Shown piece by piece: positions 34,033 to 42,609 of a stretch of DNA of 64,000 nucleotides; the first letter of the stretch is position 1; every line of letters starts with the position of its first letter. Source of the DNA: Falsiroseomonas stagni DSM 19981 (lineage in GTDB: Bacteria; Pseudomonadota; Alphaproteobacteria; Acetobacterales; Acetobacteraceae); the NCBI RefSeq assembly GCF_900114315.1, contig NZ_FOSQ01000007.1, positions 98,282 through 162,281 of the forward strand, in the 5' to 3' direction. A program made the translations under genes and the position numbers. Under the pieces are notes generated by a model, which was not told the DNA's origin, ran no database searches, and saw only the letters and a list, made by a program, of their open reading frames with translations.

Positions 34033-35007
34033 ATGGCGCAGGTGACGCTCGTGGAGGCCGCGCGCCTCGCCGCGCTGCAGGAGATGCGGCGCGATCCAAC
34101 CGTCTGGGTGCTGGGGGAGGACGTGGCCCGCGGCGGGCTGTTCGGCCAGTATCGCGGGTTCCTCGATGAATTCGGGGCCGACCGCATCGTCTCCACGCCC
34201 ATCAGCGAAAGCATGATCATGGGCGGCGGGCTCGGTGCCGCGCTGGTCGGCACCAGGCCGATCATCGAGATGCGGATCTTCGACTTCGTCATGTGCGCGA
34301 TGGATGAACTGGTGAACCAGGTCGCCAAGGTGCGCTACATGTTCGGCGGCCAGGCCAAGCCCGCCGTGGTGGTACGCATGCCGCACGGCATCTGGCGCAA
34401 CTCCGCCGCACAGCACAGCCAGACGCTGGAATCCTGGTTCACCCACATCCCCGGCGTGATCGTCGCCGTCCCCGCCACGCCCGCGGATACGGCCGGGCTG
34501 CTGGTCTCCGCCATCCGCAGCGACGATCCGGTGCTGTTCTTCGACCCGAAGAACCTGTTCCCGCTGACCGGGGAGGTCCCGGCGGTGATCGACCCCATCC
34601 CCTTCGGCAAGGCGCGGCTGGCGCGCGCGGGCAAGGACCTGACCATCGTCACCTGGTCCGCCATCGTGCCGCAGGTGGAGGAAGCCGGCGCCATGCTGGC
34701 GGAGCGCGGGATCGAGGCCGAGATCCTGGACCTCCGCACCCTCTGGCCCTGGGACGAGGAGGCGGTCGCCGCCTCCCTCCACCGCACCGGCCGGCTGCTG
34801 GTGGCGCATGAGGCGGTGACGGTCGGCGGCTTCGGCGGGGAGGTCGTGGCGCGGATGGTGGAGCGCCTGGGCCCCGCCGCGATCAAGGCCGTGGCGCGGG
34901 TCGGGCAGCCCCGCGTGCCCGTGCCCTTCGCGCCCCCGCTGGAGGATGCGCTGAAGCCCGACACGGCGAAGATCGTGGCGGCCGCGGAAGCGCTGATGCG
35001 GCGATAG
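34033..35007 (+). CDS. 2-oxoacid/acetoin dehydrogenase E1 component, beta subunit
   Basis: 324 residues, full-length transketolase pyrimidine-binding plus C-terminal domain. LGEDVARGGLFGQYRGF near 28, TPISESMIMGGGLGAAL near 55 and EMRIFDFVMCAMDELVNQ near 82 are family hallmarks; the C-terminal domain has LDLRTLWPWDEE near 235 and HEAVTVGGFGGE near 262. Together with the alpha subunit it forms an alpha2-beta2 E1. The gene ends 27 nt from a convergent MFS gene, so the unit is just E1. Confidence 0.9.
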   Translation: MAQVTLVEAARLAALQEMRRDPTVWVLGEDVARGGLFGQYRGFLDEFGADRIVSTPISESMIMGGGLGAALVGTRPIIEMRIFDFVMCAMDELVNQVAKVRYMFGGQAKPAVVVRMPHGIWRNSAAQHSQTLESWFTHIPGVIVAVPATPADTAGLLVSAIRSDDPVLFFDPKNLFPLTGEVPAVIDPIPFGKARLARAGKDLTIVTWSAIVPQVEEAGAMLAERGIEAEILDLRTLWPWDEEAVAASLHRTGRLLVAHEAVTVGGFGGEVVARMVERLGPAAIKAVARVGQPRVPVPFAPPLEDALKPDTAKIVAAAEALMRR

Positions 35008-35034
35008 GCCCGCCTAATCCCGTGGCCTGACCGG

Positions 35035-36213
35035 TCAGCGCCGCAGCAGCTGATAGGCCGACAGGCCCGACAGCCCCGCGAGGCCCAGCAGCACGCCCAT
35101 GGCCAGCGCACCGCCGCCGATCGCGCCCATCAGCGCGCCGACCAGCGCGCCGAGGCCGAACTGGATCGTGCCCATCACGGCGGAGGCACTGCCCGCGACC
35201 CGCCCCATGGGCTGCATGGCCAGCGCGCCGGCCAGCGGCAGGGTCGCGCCGAGCAGGCCGAGATACAGGAACAGCGCGGCCAGCAGCGGCACCAGCAGGC
35301 CCGACAGCACCGCCCCCAGCGCCAGCACCCCGGCCGCCGCCTGCACCACCAGCACCCGCGGCAGCAGCCAGCCCGGCGCATGGCGGCGCACCAGCCGCGC
35401 CGTCACCTGGCTGGCCGCGATCAGCGCCAGCGCGTTGGACCCGAAGGCCAGGCCGTATTGCGCCGGCGTCAGGCCATGGACGTTCATCAGCACGATCGGC
35501 GACCCCGCGAGATAGGCGAAGAGGCCCGCCATGGGGACGGAACTCGCCAGCGCCGGCGCCAGGAAGCGCCGGTCCCGCAGGATGGCGAGGTAGGTGGCCA
35601 GAACCTCCATCGGGCCGTCGCGGCGTCGCTGCTCCGGCGCCAGGCTCTCCGGCAGCGTCGCGGCCAGCACGGCCAGCGCGACCGCGCCATAGAGGGCGAG
35701 GAACCAGAAGATGCTCCGCCAGCCGAAGCCCACCAGCATCCAGCCGCCGAACATGGGCGCGAGGATCGGTGCGGCCCCCATCGCCAGCATCAGCAGCGAC
35801 ATCATCCGCACCGCGCCACGCTCGTCACACAGATCCCGCACCACGGCGCGGGAGACGACGGTGCCGACGCAGCCGCCCAGCGCCTGCGCCAGCCGCAGCC
35901 AGGCGAGCGACTCCGCGGATTGCGCCAGGGCGCAGCCGATGGAGGCCAGGATGAAGAGCACGAGGCCCACCATCATCGGCACGCGCCGGCCGATGCGGTC
36001 CGCCAGCGGCCCATAGACAAGCTGGCCCAACGCCATGCCGAGCAGGAAGGTGGCGAGCGAACGCTGCACCTCGGCCGGGGAGGCCGCGAGATCGGACCCC
36101 ATGGCCGGGAAGGCCGGCAGGTACATGTCGACGCCGAGCGGCCCCAGCGCGGTCAGGGCGCCGAGCAGGATCGCCAGGCGCCTGTAGTGTTCGGGCATGC
36201 GCGAAGCCTTCAT
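35035..36213 (-). CDS. Bcr/CflA-family MFS drug-resistance transporter
   Basis: 392 residues from the ATG at 36213; ATG codons at 36198 and 36228 are alternatives. Twelve membrane helices with the Bcr/CflA opening LGALTALGPLGVDMYLPAFPAM and the motif A loop LVYGPLADRIGRRVPMM near residue 65; RLAQALGGCVGTVVSRAVVRD is typical helix 4-5 sequence. Members export drugs, sulfonamides or metabolites such as cysteine using the proton gradient. Transcribed alone, divergent from the sugar ABC operon. Confidence 0.92.
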   Translation of the reverse strand: MKASRMPEHYRRLAILLGALTALGPLGVDMYLPAFPAMGSDLAASPAEVQRSLATFLLGMALGQLVYGPLADRIGRRVPMMVGLVLFILASIGCALAQSAESLAWLRLAQALGGCVGTVVSRAVVRDLCDERGAVRMMSLLMLAMGAAPILAPMFGGWMLVGFGWRSIFWFLALYGAVALAVLAATLPESLAPEQRRRDGPMEVLATYLAILRDRRFLAPALASSVPMAGLFAYLAGSPIVLMNVHGLTPAQYGLAFGSNALALIAASQVTARLVRRHAPGWLLPRVLVVQAAAGVLALGAVLSGLLVPLLAALFLYLGLLGATLPLAGALAMQPMGRVAGSASAVMGTIQFGLGALVGALMGAIGGGALAMGVLLGLAGLSGLSAYQLLRR

Positions 36214-36382
36214 GCTGCAACGCAACATGGCTAGACCCCGGAGGCTTCCCGCGTCCAGCGCGAAGCCATGCGCGACGCACAGGTGAACCACGCAGTTACT
36301 GCGCGAGGTTGCGCGTATGCCAAACCCATGCCTAGCTTGCGGCTGCGCAGCCCCGGCAAGTGAGGCGCGCGGGGGGCGACGC

Positions 36383-37426
36383 ATGGCGACAGTATCGGTG
36401 CGGCAGGCGAAGAAGGTCTTCGGCAGCACCAAGATTCTTCATGGCGTCGATGTCGAGATCGCGGATGGCGAATTCGTCGTCCTGGTCGGTCCGTCCGGCT
36501 GCGGGAAATCCACGCTGCTGCGGATGATCGCGGGACTCGAGAACATCTCGGGCGGAGAGATCGCGATCGGCGGGCGCGTGGTGAACAACGTCCCGCCCAA
36601 GGACCGGGACATCGCCATGGTGTTCCAGAACTACGCGCTCTACCCGCACATGACGGTGCGGGAGAACATGGCCTTCTCCATGAAGCTCGCGAAGGCGCCG
36701 GCTTCGGTGATGGAGGAGGAGGTGAATCGCGCGGCGAAGATCCTCGGCCTCGACGCGCTGCTTGATCGGTATCCGAGGCAGCTCTCCGGCGGCCAGCGCC
36801 AGCGCGTGGCGATGGGGCGCGCCATCGTGCGCCACCCGCAGGTCTTCCTGTTCGACGAACCGCTATCCAACCTCGACGCCAAGCTGCGCGTGCAGATGCG
36901 GTCCGAGATCAAGGAACTGCAGCAGCGCCTGGCCACGACGACGATCTACGTCACGCATGACCAGATCGAGGCCATGACCATGGCCGATCAGATCGTCGTG
37001 ATGAATGGCGGGCGGATCGAGCAGGCGGGCGCGCCGCTGGCGCTGTACGACCGGCCGGCCAACCTGTTCGTCGCCGGCTTCATCGGCAGCCCCGCCATGA
37101 ACCTGCTGCCCGGCCGCATCGCCGATGGCGGCTTCCGCACCGATGGCGGCGCGCTGCTGCCCCTGCCCCCCGGCACCAGCGGCAATGCCGCCACCTACGG
37201 CATCCGGCCGGAGCACCTGATGCTGGCGGATGACGGCGTGGAGGGGACGATCGTGATCGTCGAACCCACGGGGTCGGAGACGCAGGTGACGCTGCGGATC
37301 GGGGAGACGCAGATCATCGGCGCCTTCCGCGAACGGGTGCAGGGACGCCCGGGCGACCCGCTGCGGGTGATGCCGGACCTCTCGCTCGTGCATCTCTTCG
37401 GCCCGGACGGGAACCGCCTGTCCTGA
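36383..37426 (+). CDS. ABC transporter ATP-binding protein (UgpC/MalK type)
   Basis: 347 residues. Walker A GPSGCGKST near 37, Q-loop MVFQNYALYPHMTVREN, signature LSGGQRQRVAMGRAI near 133, Walker B VFLFDEPLSNLDA, and THDQIEAMTMAD. After residue 235 a beta-rich TOBE-like regulatory domain (GIRPEHLMLADDG) marks it as the CUT1 sugar-importer type. It leads the operon, with binding protein and two permeases downstream. A stem (CTTGC/GCAAG enclosing a 12-bp palindrome, 36336-36360) sits just before its start. The sugar or polyol imported is not deducible. Confidence 0.93.
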   Translation: MATVSVRQAKKVFGSTKILHGVDVEIADGEFVVLVGPSGCGKSTLLRMIAGLENISGGEIAIGGRVVNNVPPKDRDIAMVFQNYALYPHMTVRENMAFSMKLAKAPASVMEEEVNRAAKILGLDALLDRYPRQLSGGQRQRVAMGRAIVRHPQVFLFDEPLSNLDAKLRVQMRSEIKELQQRLATTTIYVTHDQIEAMTMADQIVVMNGGRIEQAGAPLALYDRPANLFVAGFIGSPAMNLLPGRIADGGFRTDGGALLPLPPGTSGNAATYGIRPEHLMLADDGVEGTIVIVEPTGSETQVTLRIGETQIIGAFRERVQGRPGDPLRVMPDLSLVHLFGPDGNRLS

Positions 37427-37469
37427 CCCCTGCCTGCGTGAACGACAAACAAGGAGGAAGCAGAACAAG

Positions 37470-38795
37470 ATGGCCAACCTGATCACCAGACGCGAAACCC
37501 TGGCCGCCGCCGGCGCCGTGGCGGCCGCCACCGCGGGCGGCGCCGCCCAGGCGCAGATCGCGACCCAGCCCGCGACGCCGCCCAGCCTGCCGATCGAACG
37601 GGGCGCCACGCTGCGCATGCTGCGCCCCGTGCGCTTCGTGCAGCCGGATGAGGATGTCTGGCGCGCCAATTGCCAGCGCTTCGCCCAGGCGAACGGCATC
37701 GAGGTCCGCGTGGACTTCGTGGGGTGGGAGGACATCACCCAGCAGACCGCCGTCACCGCGAACACCGGCGCCGGCCCCGACATCATCGTGGGCTTCGACG
37801 CCGGGCCGCACCTGTTCGCCGACAAGATCCACGACGTCACCGACGTCGCCACCTATCTCGGCCAGAAATACGGCGGCTGGCGGCCGCTGGCGCAGGCCTA
37901 TGGGCGGCGCGGCGAACGCTGGATCAGCCTGCCCTTCGGCGCCTCCGGCGGCCCGGCCATCTGGCGTACCTCCACGCTCCGCGAAGCGGGCTTCGACAGC
38001 GTGCCGGACGACCATGCGGGCTTCCTGCGGCTCTGCCAGGCGCTGCGCCGCATCAACAAGCCCGCGGGCTTCGCGCTGGGCAATGCGGTCGGCGACGGCA
38101 ACGCCTTCGCGAACTGGCTGGTCTGGTCCTTCGGCGGGTCGCTGACGGATGAACAGGGCGCGGTCAGCATCAACAGCCCGCAGACCATCGCGGCGCTGAA
38201 CTACCTGCGCGAACTCTACCCGACCTTCGTGCCTGGCACGCTGGCCTGGGGCGACATCAGCAACAACCGCGCCTATGCGGCGGGCGAATGCCACCTGACG
38301 CAGAATGGCGTCTCGTTGTATTTCTCCATGCTGAACGACCCGGCGCTGCGGCCCATCGCGGAAGACACGCAGATGACGCCAATGCCGAAGGGCACGCTGA
38401 ACGCCGTGCCGAATGCGGGGCTGACGCTGAACGCCATGGTGTTCCGCCACAGCCGCTTCCCCAATGCCGCCAAGGCGCTGCTGCAGTACCTGTTCGAGGC
38501 CGAGCAGTACGACCCCTGGCTGCAGGCCAATATCGGCTACTGGTCGCAGCCGCTGAACGCCTATGCCGCCAGCGCCACCTGGACGCGCGATCCGAAGATC
38601 GCCGTGTTCCGCGACACCATGAACAACCCCTTCTGGAACGGCTACAAGGGCCCGATCACGGAAGGCTCCGTCGCCGCGACGGCGGACTATGTCATGGTGC
38701 AGATGTGCGCGGCCGTCGCCTCCGGCCAGGCCACGCCGCAGGCCGCCGCGGCGGAAGCGGAACGCCGCGCCCAGCGCTACTTCCGCCGCCGCTGA
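37470..38795 (+). CDS. ABC sugar-type extracellular substrate-binding protein
   Basis: 441 residues, with a strong AAGGAGGAAG site before the ATG. ITRRETLAAAGAVAAATAGG is a Tat-type leader cleaved near AAQAQ. The mature protein is a cluster-D binding protein (GAGPDIIVGFDAGPHLFAD near 105; LPFGASGGPAIWRTSTLREAGF near 155; AAGECHLTQNG near 273). It captures the ligand in the periplasm for the two permeases downstream. A stable hairpin right after its stop is expected to raise its output over the permeases. Confidence 0.92.
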   Translation: MANLITRRETLAAAGAVAAATAGGAAQAQIATQPATPPSLPIERGATLRMLRPVRFVQPDEDVWRANCQRFAQANGIEVRVDFVGWEDITQQTAVTANTGAGPDIIVGFDAGPHLFADKIHDVTDVATYLGQKYGGWRPLAQAYGRRGERWISLPFGASGGPAIWRTSTLREAGFDSVPDDHAGFLRLCQALRRINKPAGFALGNAVGDGNAFANWLVWSFGGSLTDEQGAVSINSPQTIAALNYLRELYPTFVPGTLAWGDISNNRAYAAGECHLTQNGVSLYFSMLNDPALRPIAEDTQMTPMPKGTLNAVPNAGLTLNAMVFRHSRFPNAAKALLQYLFEAEQYDPWLQANIGYWSQPLNAYAASATWTRDPKIAVFRDTMNNPFWNGYKGPITEGSVAATADYVMVQMCAAVASGQATPQAAAAEAERRAQRYFRRR

Positions 38796-38801
38796 ACGAA
38801 C

Positions 38802-38841
38802 GGGGCCGGCCATCCTGGCCGGCCCCTCCCCGCCGGGAGGG
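38802..38841 (+). promoter_or_regulatory. Two mutually exclusive hairpins; the second hides the permease ribosome site
   Basis: Hairpin 1 pairs GGGGCCGGCCA (38802-38812) with TGGCCGGCCCC (38816-38826) around TCC. Hairpin 2 pairs CCCTCCC (38824-38830) with GGGAGGG (38835-38841) around CGCC. They share 38824-38826, so they compete. GGGAGGG is the Shine-Dalgarno of the permease whose ATG is at 38845. Hairpin 1 can also protect the upstream binding-protein message from 3' decay. Confidence 0.65.
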
Positions 38842-38844
38842 ACC

Positions 38845-39798
38845 ATGTCCGCCACCACCGCACCCGCATGGACCAAGACGCGCCAGCAACCCGGCGCGCT
38901 CGCCCGGCTGTTCGACAACAAGGCCTTCCTCATCATCGTCTGCCTGGCCCCCGCGGTCGGGCTGCTGATGACATTCCTGACCTATCCGCTCGGCCTCGGC
39001 ATCTGGCTGGCCTTCACGGACACGACCATCGGCCGCGCCGGCATCTGGGTGGGGCTGGAGAATTTCGAGTACCTGATGGGCGATCCCATCTTCCTCAATT
39101 CGGTCTTCTACAGCGTCTTCTACACCGCGGTCGCGACGGTCGGGAAATTCGGCCTCGGCCTCTGGCTCGCGCTGCTGCTGAACCAGCATTTGCCGATGAA
39201 GTCGCTGTTGCGCGCGATCATCCTGCTGCCATGGATCGTGCCGACGGTGCTGTCCGCCATCGCCTTCTGGTGGATCTACGACCCCCAGTTCAGCATCCTC
39301 TCCTACCTCTCGATGAAGATGGGGCTGACCGAGGGGCCGATCGACTTCATCAACACCGCCTGGCCGGCGCGCTGGTCGCTGATCTTCGCCAATATCTGGC
39401 GCGGCATCCCCTTCGTCGCGATCTCGCTGCTCGCGGGGCTGCAGACCATCTCGCCCTCGCTGTATGAGGCCGCGCTGCTGGACGGCGCGACGCCCTGGCA
39501 GCGCTTCCGCCACATCACCTTCCCGATGCTGATGCCGATCCTGGCGATCGTGATGACCTTCAGCATCATCTTCACCTTCACCGATTTCCAGCTGGTCTAC
39601 GCCATCACGCGCGGCGGGCCGGTCAATTCCACCCATCTGATGGCGACGCTCGCCTTCCAGCGCGGCATCCCGGGCGGGCAGCTCGGCGAGGGTGCGGCCA
39701 TCGCGGTGGCGATGATCCCCTTCCTCGTCTTCGCGACGCTGTTCAGCTACTTCGGCCTTGCCCGGCGCAAGTGGCAGCAGGGAGAGTCCAATGACTGA
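38845..39798 (+). CDS. ABC sugar-type transporter permease 1 (MalF/UgpA-like)
   Basis: 317 residues with six predicted helices after a 30-residue cytoplasmic leader. The EAA loop is LYEAALLDGATPWQRFRHITFPML near 215-238. GVNST-like GGPVNSTHLMATLAFQRG near 263 is typical of CUT1 inner-membrane subunits. The ATG at 38845 sits 4 nt after GGAGG, which is inside a hairpin. Its last 8 bases overlap the next permease. Confidence 0.93.
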   Translation: MSATTAPAWTKTRQQPGALARLFDNKAFLIIVCLAPAVGLLMTFLTYPLGLGIWLAFTDTTIGRAGIWVGLENFEYLMGDPIFLNSVFYSVFYTAVATVGKFGLGLWLALLLNQHLPMKSLLRAIILLPWIVPTVLSAIAFWWIYDPQFSILSYLSMKMGLTEGPIDFINTAWPARWSLIFANIWRGIPFVAISLLAGLQTISPSLYEAALLDGATPWQRFRHITFPMLMPILAIVMTFSIIFTFTDFQLVYAITRGGPVNSTHLMATLAFQRGIPGGQLGEGAAIAVAMIPFLVFATLFSYFGLARRKWQQGESND

Positions 39799-40675
39799 GG
39801 CCACCAATTCCGCCACCGCGGCGCCGGAGATGCTGAGCTGGGACAGCAAGTCCCGGCGGGTCGTGATGCTCTACGTCCCGCTGGCCTGCTTCCTGCTGAT
39901 CCTGCTCTTCCCCTTCTATTGGATGGGTGTGACGGCCTTCAAACCGAATGCGGAGCTGTACGACTTCGCGCAGCACAACCCGTTCTGGATCACCTCCCCC
40001 ACCCTCGACCACATCAAGCACCTGCTGTTCAACACGAGCTATCCGAGCTGGCTGTGGACGACGATGCTGGTCTCCATCGCGGCGACCTTCCTGTCGCTCT
40101 TCGCCAGCACGCTCGCGGCCTACTCCATCCAGCGGCTGCGGTTCCGGGGCAGCCAGTATGTGGGCCTCGCCATCTACCTGGCGTATCTCGTTCCGCCCTC
40201 CATCCTGTTCATCCCGCTGGCGACGATGGTGGTGCAGCTTGGCCTGTTCGACACGCCCTTCGCGCTGATCCTGACCTACCCGACCTTCCTGGTTCCCTTC
40301 TGCACCTGGCTGCTGATCGGCTATTTCAAGTCGATCCCCTATGAGCTGGAGGAATGCGCGCTGATCGATGGCGCGTCCCGCCTGCAGATCCTGCGGCAGA
40401 TCACCCTGCCGCTGGCGATCCCGGGCCTGATCTCCGCCGGCATCTTCAGCTTCACCCTGTCCTGGAACGAGTTCATCTACGCGCTCGCCTTCATCCAGAG
40501 CAGCGAGAACAAGACCGTTCCCGTCGCGATCCTGACGGAACTGGTGACAGGCGACGTCTACCAGTGGGGCGCGCTGATGGCGGGGTCGCTGCTGGGCTCG
40601 CTGCCGGTCGCGATCTTCTACAGCTTCTTCGTTGACTACTACGTCAGCAGCCTGACGGGCGCCGTGAAGGAATAG
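39791..40675 (+). CDS. ABC sugar-type transporter permease 2 (MalG/UgpE-like)
   Basis: 294 residues, six helices. FYWMGVTAFKPNAELYD near 40, the EAA loop ELEECALIDGASRLQILRQITLPLAIPG near 195-222, and FTLSWNEFIYALAF near 232 are standard for MalG-type subunits. GGAGAG lies 5 nt upstream of the ATG and the start overlaps the partner's end by 8 nt, so the two permeases should be made in equal amounts. Last gene of the importer; an SDR gene faces it 18 nt away. Confidence 0.93.
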   Translation: MTEATNSATAAPEMLSWDSKSRRVVMLYVPLACFLLILLFPFYWMGVTAFKPNAELYDFAQHNPFWITSPTLDHIKHLLFNTSYPSWLWTTMLVSIAATFLSLFASTLAAYSIQRLRFRGSQYVGLAIYLAYLVPPSILFIPLATMVVQLGLFDTPFALILTYPTFLVPFCTWLLIGYFKSIPYELEECALIDGASRLQILRQITLPLAIPGLISAGIFSFTLSWNEFIYALAFIQSSENKTVPVAILTELVTGDVYQWGALMAGSLLGSLPVAIFYSFFVDYYVSSLTGAVKE

Positions 40676-40693
40676 CCACGGCGCCCAGGCCCG

Positions 40694-41455
40694 CTACAGC
40701 TTCCGCTCCAGCGTCGCGATCAGGCTGCGGTTGTGGCGCGGCGTGATCCAGACCTCGTTCAGCACGACATGCGGCGGCAGGCAGGCGATGTAGCGGATCA
40801 GGTCGCCCACATCGGCGCTCTGCACCATCTTCGCCCGCTCCTCCTCGCTCACGGGGTTGGGGCGCTTGTCGAGGATCGGCGTCGCGACCTCACCCGGCAG
40901 GACCACCGATGAACGGATGCCGTTGACGCATTCCTCCGCGTTGATCGAATGGCTCATCGCCACCACTGCGTGCTTGGCGGCGGTATAGCCGGGGCCGGAC
41001 ATGGGGGAGACGAGGCGGCCGGCCATCGATGCCGTGTGGATCATCGCGCCGCCGCCCTGCTTCCGCATCAGCGGCAGCGCCACCGTGACGGCGTAGAAGG
41101 CGCTGTTGAGGTTGCCGCGGATCAGTTCATCCGCTCCCTCCATGGACAGCACGCCCCAGCGGCGCGGCGTGATGTTCAGGCCGGCATTGTTCACCAGCAC
41201 GTCGAGCCGCCCGAACTTCTCCTCCAGGAAGGCCCCGATGGCGGCGACCTGCGCGCCCACCATCATGTCGGCGGCCTGGACATGCGCCTCCCCGCCCTTG
41301 GCGCGGATGCGCGCCGCCACATCCTCCAGCGGCGCCACGCGGCGGCCGGTCAGCACCAGCGTGGCACCTTCCTCCGCCAGCGCGAGCGCCGCGGCCTCCC
41401 CGATCCCGCTGCCCGCGCCCGTCACCCAGGCGATCTTCCCCGTCAGGCGTGCCAT
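40694..41455 (-). CDS. SDR-family NAD(P)-dependent oxidoreductase
   Basis: 253 residues, classical SDR: TGAGSGIG at 13-20, NNAG near 90, catalytic Ser in HTASMAG near 143, and YTAAK near 157 for Tyr and Lys. After strand 6, VVLPGEVATPIL replaces the common PG motif variant. It reduces or oxidises a small alcohol or ketone in the cytoplasm. Convergent with the ABC permease and divergent from the D-2-hydroxyacid dehydrogenase, so grouping with either is uncertain. Confidence 0.92.
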   Translation of the reverse strand: MARLTGKIAWVTGAGSGIGEAAALALAEEGATLVLTGRRVAPLEDVAARIRAKGGEAHVQAADMMVGAQVAAIGAFLEEKFGRLDVLVNNAGLNITPRRWGVLSMEGADELIRGNLNSAFYAVTVALPLMRKQGGGAMIHTASMAGRLVSPMSGPGYTAAKHAVVAMSHSINAEECVNGIRSSVVLPGEVATPILDKRPNPVSEEERAKMVQSADVGDLIRYIACLPPHVVLNEVWITPRHNRSLIATLERKL

Positions 41456-41569
41456 CGCGCCTTCCCTCCCTGCATTGCTGATGCGCGAAGCCTATCAGCC
41501 CTGCCGCGCTTGTCGCCCCCTGGGGCGCGTGCAACCGTTCTTGCCATCCGATTGGGGGAACGAAACGCC

Positions 41570-42595
41570 ATGCCGAAGATCCTGACACCCGCGATCGCCG
41601 CCGCCGGCGGCTATGGGTACGAGATGGATGCGCTGGAACGCCTGGGTGCCGAGATCGTCGAATGCGCGCCGAACGAGGCCGCCTTCATCGCCGCCGCCGG
41701 CGATGCGGACGCGATCTACATGAAGGGCATGAAGCTGACCGCGGCGATGATCGCGGCCGCGCCCAAGGCCAAGGTCATCACCTGCGCCAGCGTCGGCGTG
41801 GACTACATCGATGTCGTCGCCGCCACCGCCCGCGGCATCCCCGTCACCAACTGTCCCGACACCTTCATCGAGGAAGTGGCCGACCACGCCATGATGCTGC
41901 TGCTGGCGACGCATCGCCGCTGCATCGAACAGGACCGCATGGTGCGGGAGGGCCGCTGGGGCGAGGGCCGGCCGCAGCTCAACAGCGTGCCGCGGCTGAT
42001 GGGCCAGACGCTGGGCTTCGTCGCCTTCGGCCGCGTCGCCCGCCTGGTCGCGATCCGCGCCAAGGCCTTCGGCCTGCGCCTGATGGCCTACGACCCCTTC
42101 GTGGATGAGCTGACGATGTCCGCCCTCGGCGTCGTGCCCGCCAGCCTGGATGAGGTGCTGGCCCAGTCCGACTTCATCTCCATGCACGCGCCGTCCACGC
42201 CCGACACCGGGAAGATGCTCACCGCGAAGCACTTCGCGAAGATGAAGCCCACCGCCATCTTCATCAACACCGGCCGCGGTCCCACGGTGGATGAGGCCGC
42301 GCTGATCGCCGCCCTCGAATCGAGGACGATCGCCGGCGCCGGCCTCGACGTGCTGGAACAGGAACCGCCGAGCCCGGACAATCCGCTGCTCAGGATGCCG
42401 CACATCATCCTGAGCCCGCACAACGCCAGCGCCTCCGCCCGCTTCGACCAGGCGCGGAAGCGCCGCGCGGGGCAGGAGATGGCGCTGGTGCTGTCCGGCC
42501 GCTGGCCGATGTCCTGCGTCAACCCGACGACCCTGCCGGAATCGGGGCTGCGCCGGTGGCAGCCCTATGCGATGGAACGCGGCCCGAACAGCTGA
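41570..42595 (+). CDS. D-2-hydroxyacid dehydrogenase (NAD-binding) family protein
   Basis: 341 residues. Substrate domain 1-110, then a Rossmann domain. The catalytic triad is present: Arg in INTGRGPTVDEAAL near 240, Glu in DVLEQEPPSPDNPLL near 263, His in LSPHNAS near 283. The dinucleotide loop is odd: the usual GxGxxG reads AFGRVA in LGFVAFGRVARLV, with first and third glycines replaced by alanine. The enzyme may be a dehydrogenase with changed cofactor grip or a decayed paralogue. Close relatives are phosphoglycerate and glyoxylate/hydroxypyruvate reductases. Confidence 0.88.
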   Translation: MPKILTPAIAAAGGYGYEMDALERLGAEIVECAPNEAAFIAAAGDADAIYMKGMKLTAAMIAAAPKAKVITCASVGVDYIDVVAATARGIPVTNCPDTFIEEVADHAMMLLLATHRRCIEQDRMVREGRWGEGRPQLNSVPRLMGQTLGFVAFGRVARLVAIRAKAFGLRLMAYDPFVDELTMSALGVVPASLDEVLAQSDFISMHAPSTPDTGKMLTAKHFAKMKPTAIFINTGRGPTVDEAALIAALESRTIAGAGLDVLEQEPPSPDNPLLRMPHIILSPHNASASARFDQARKRRAGQEMALVLSGRWPMSCVNPTTLPESGLRRWQPYAMERGPNS

Positions 42596-42609
42596 GGGCC
42601 CGTTGGCCG

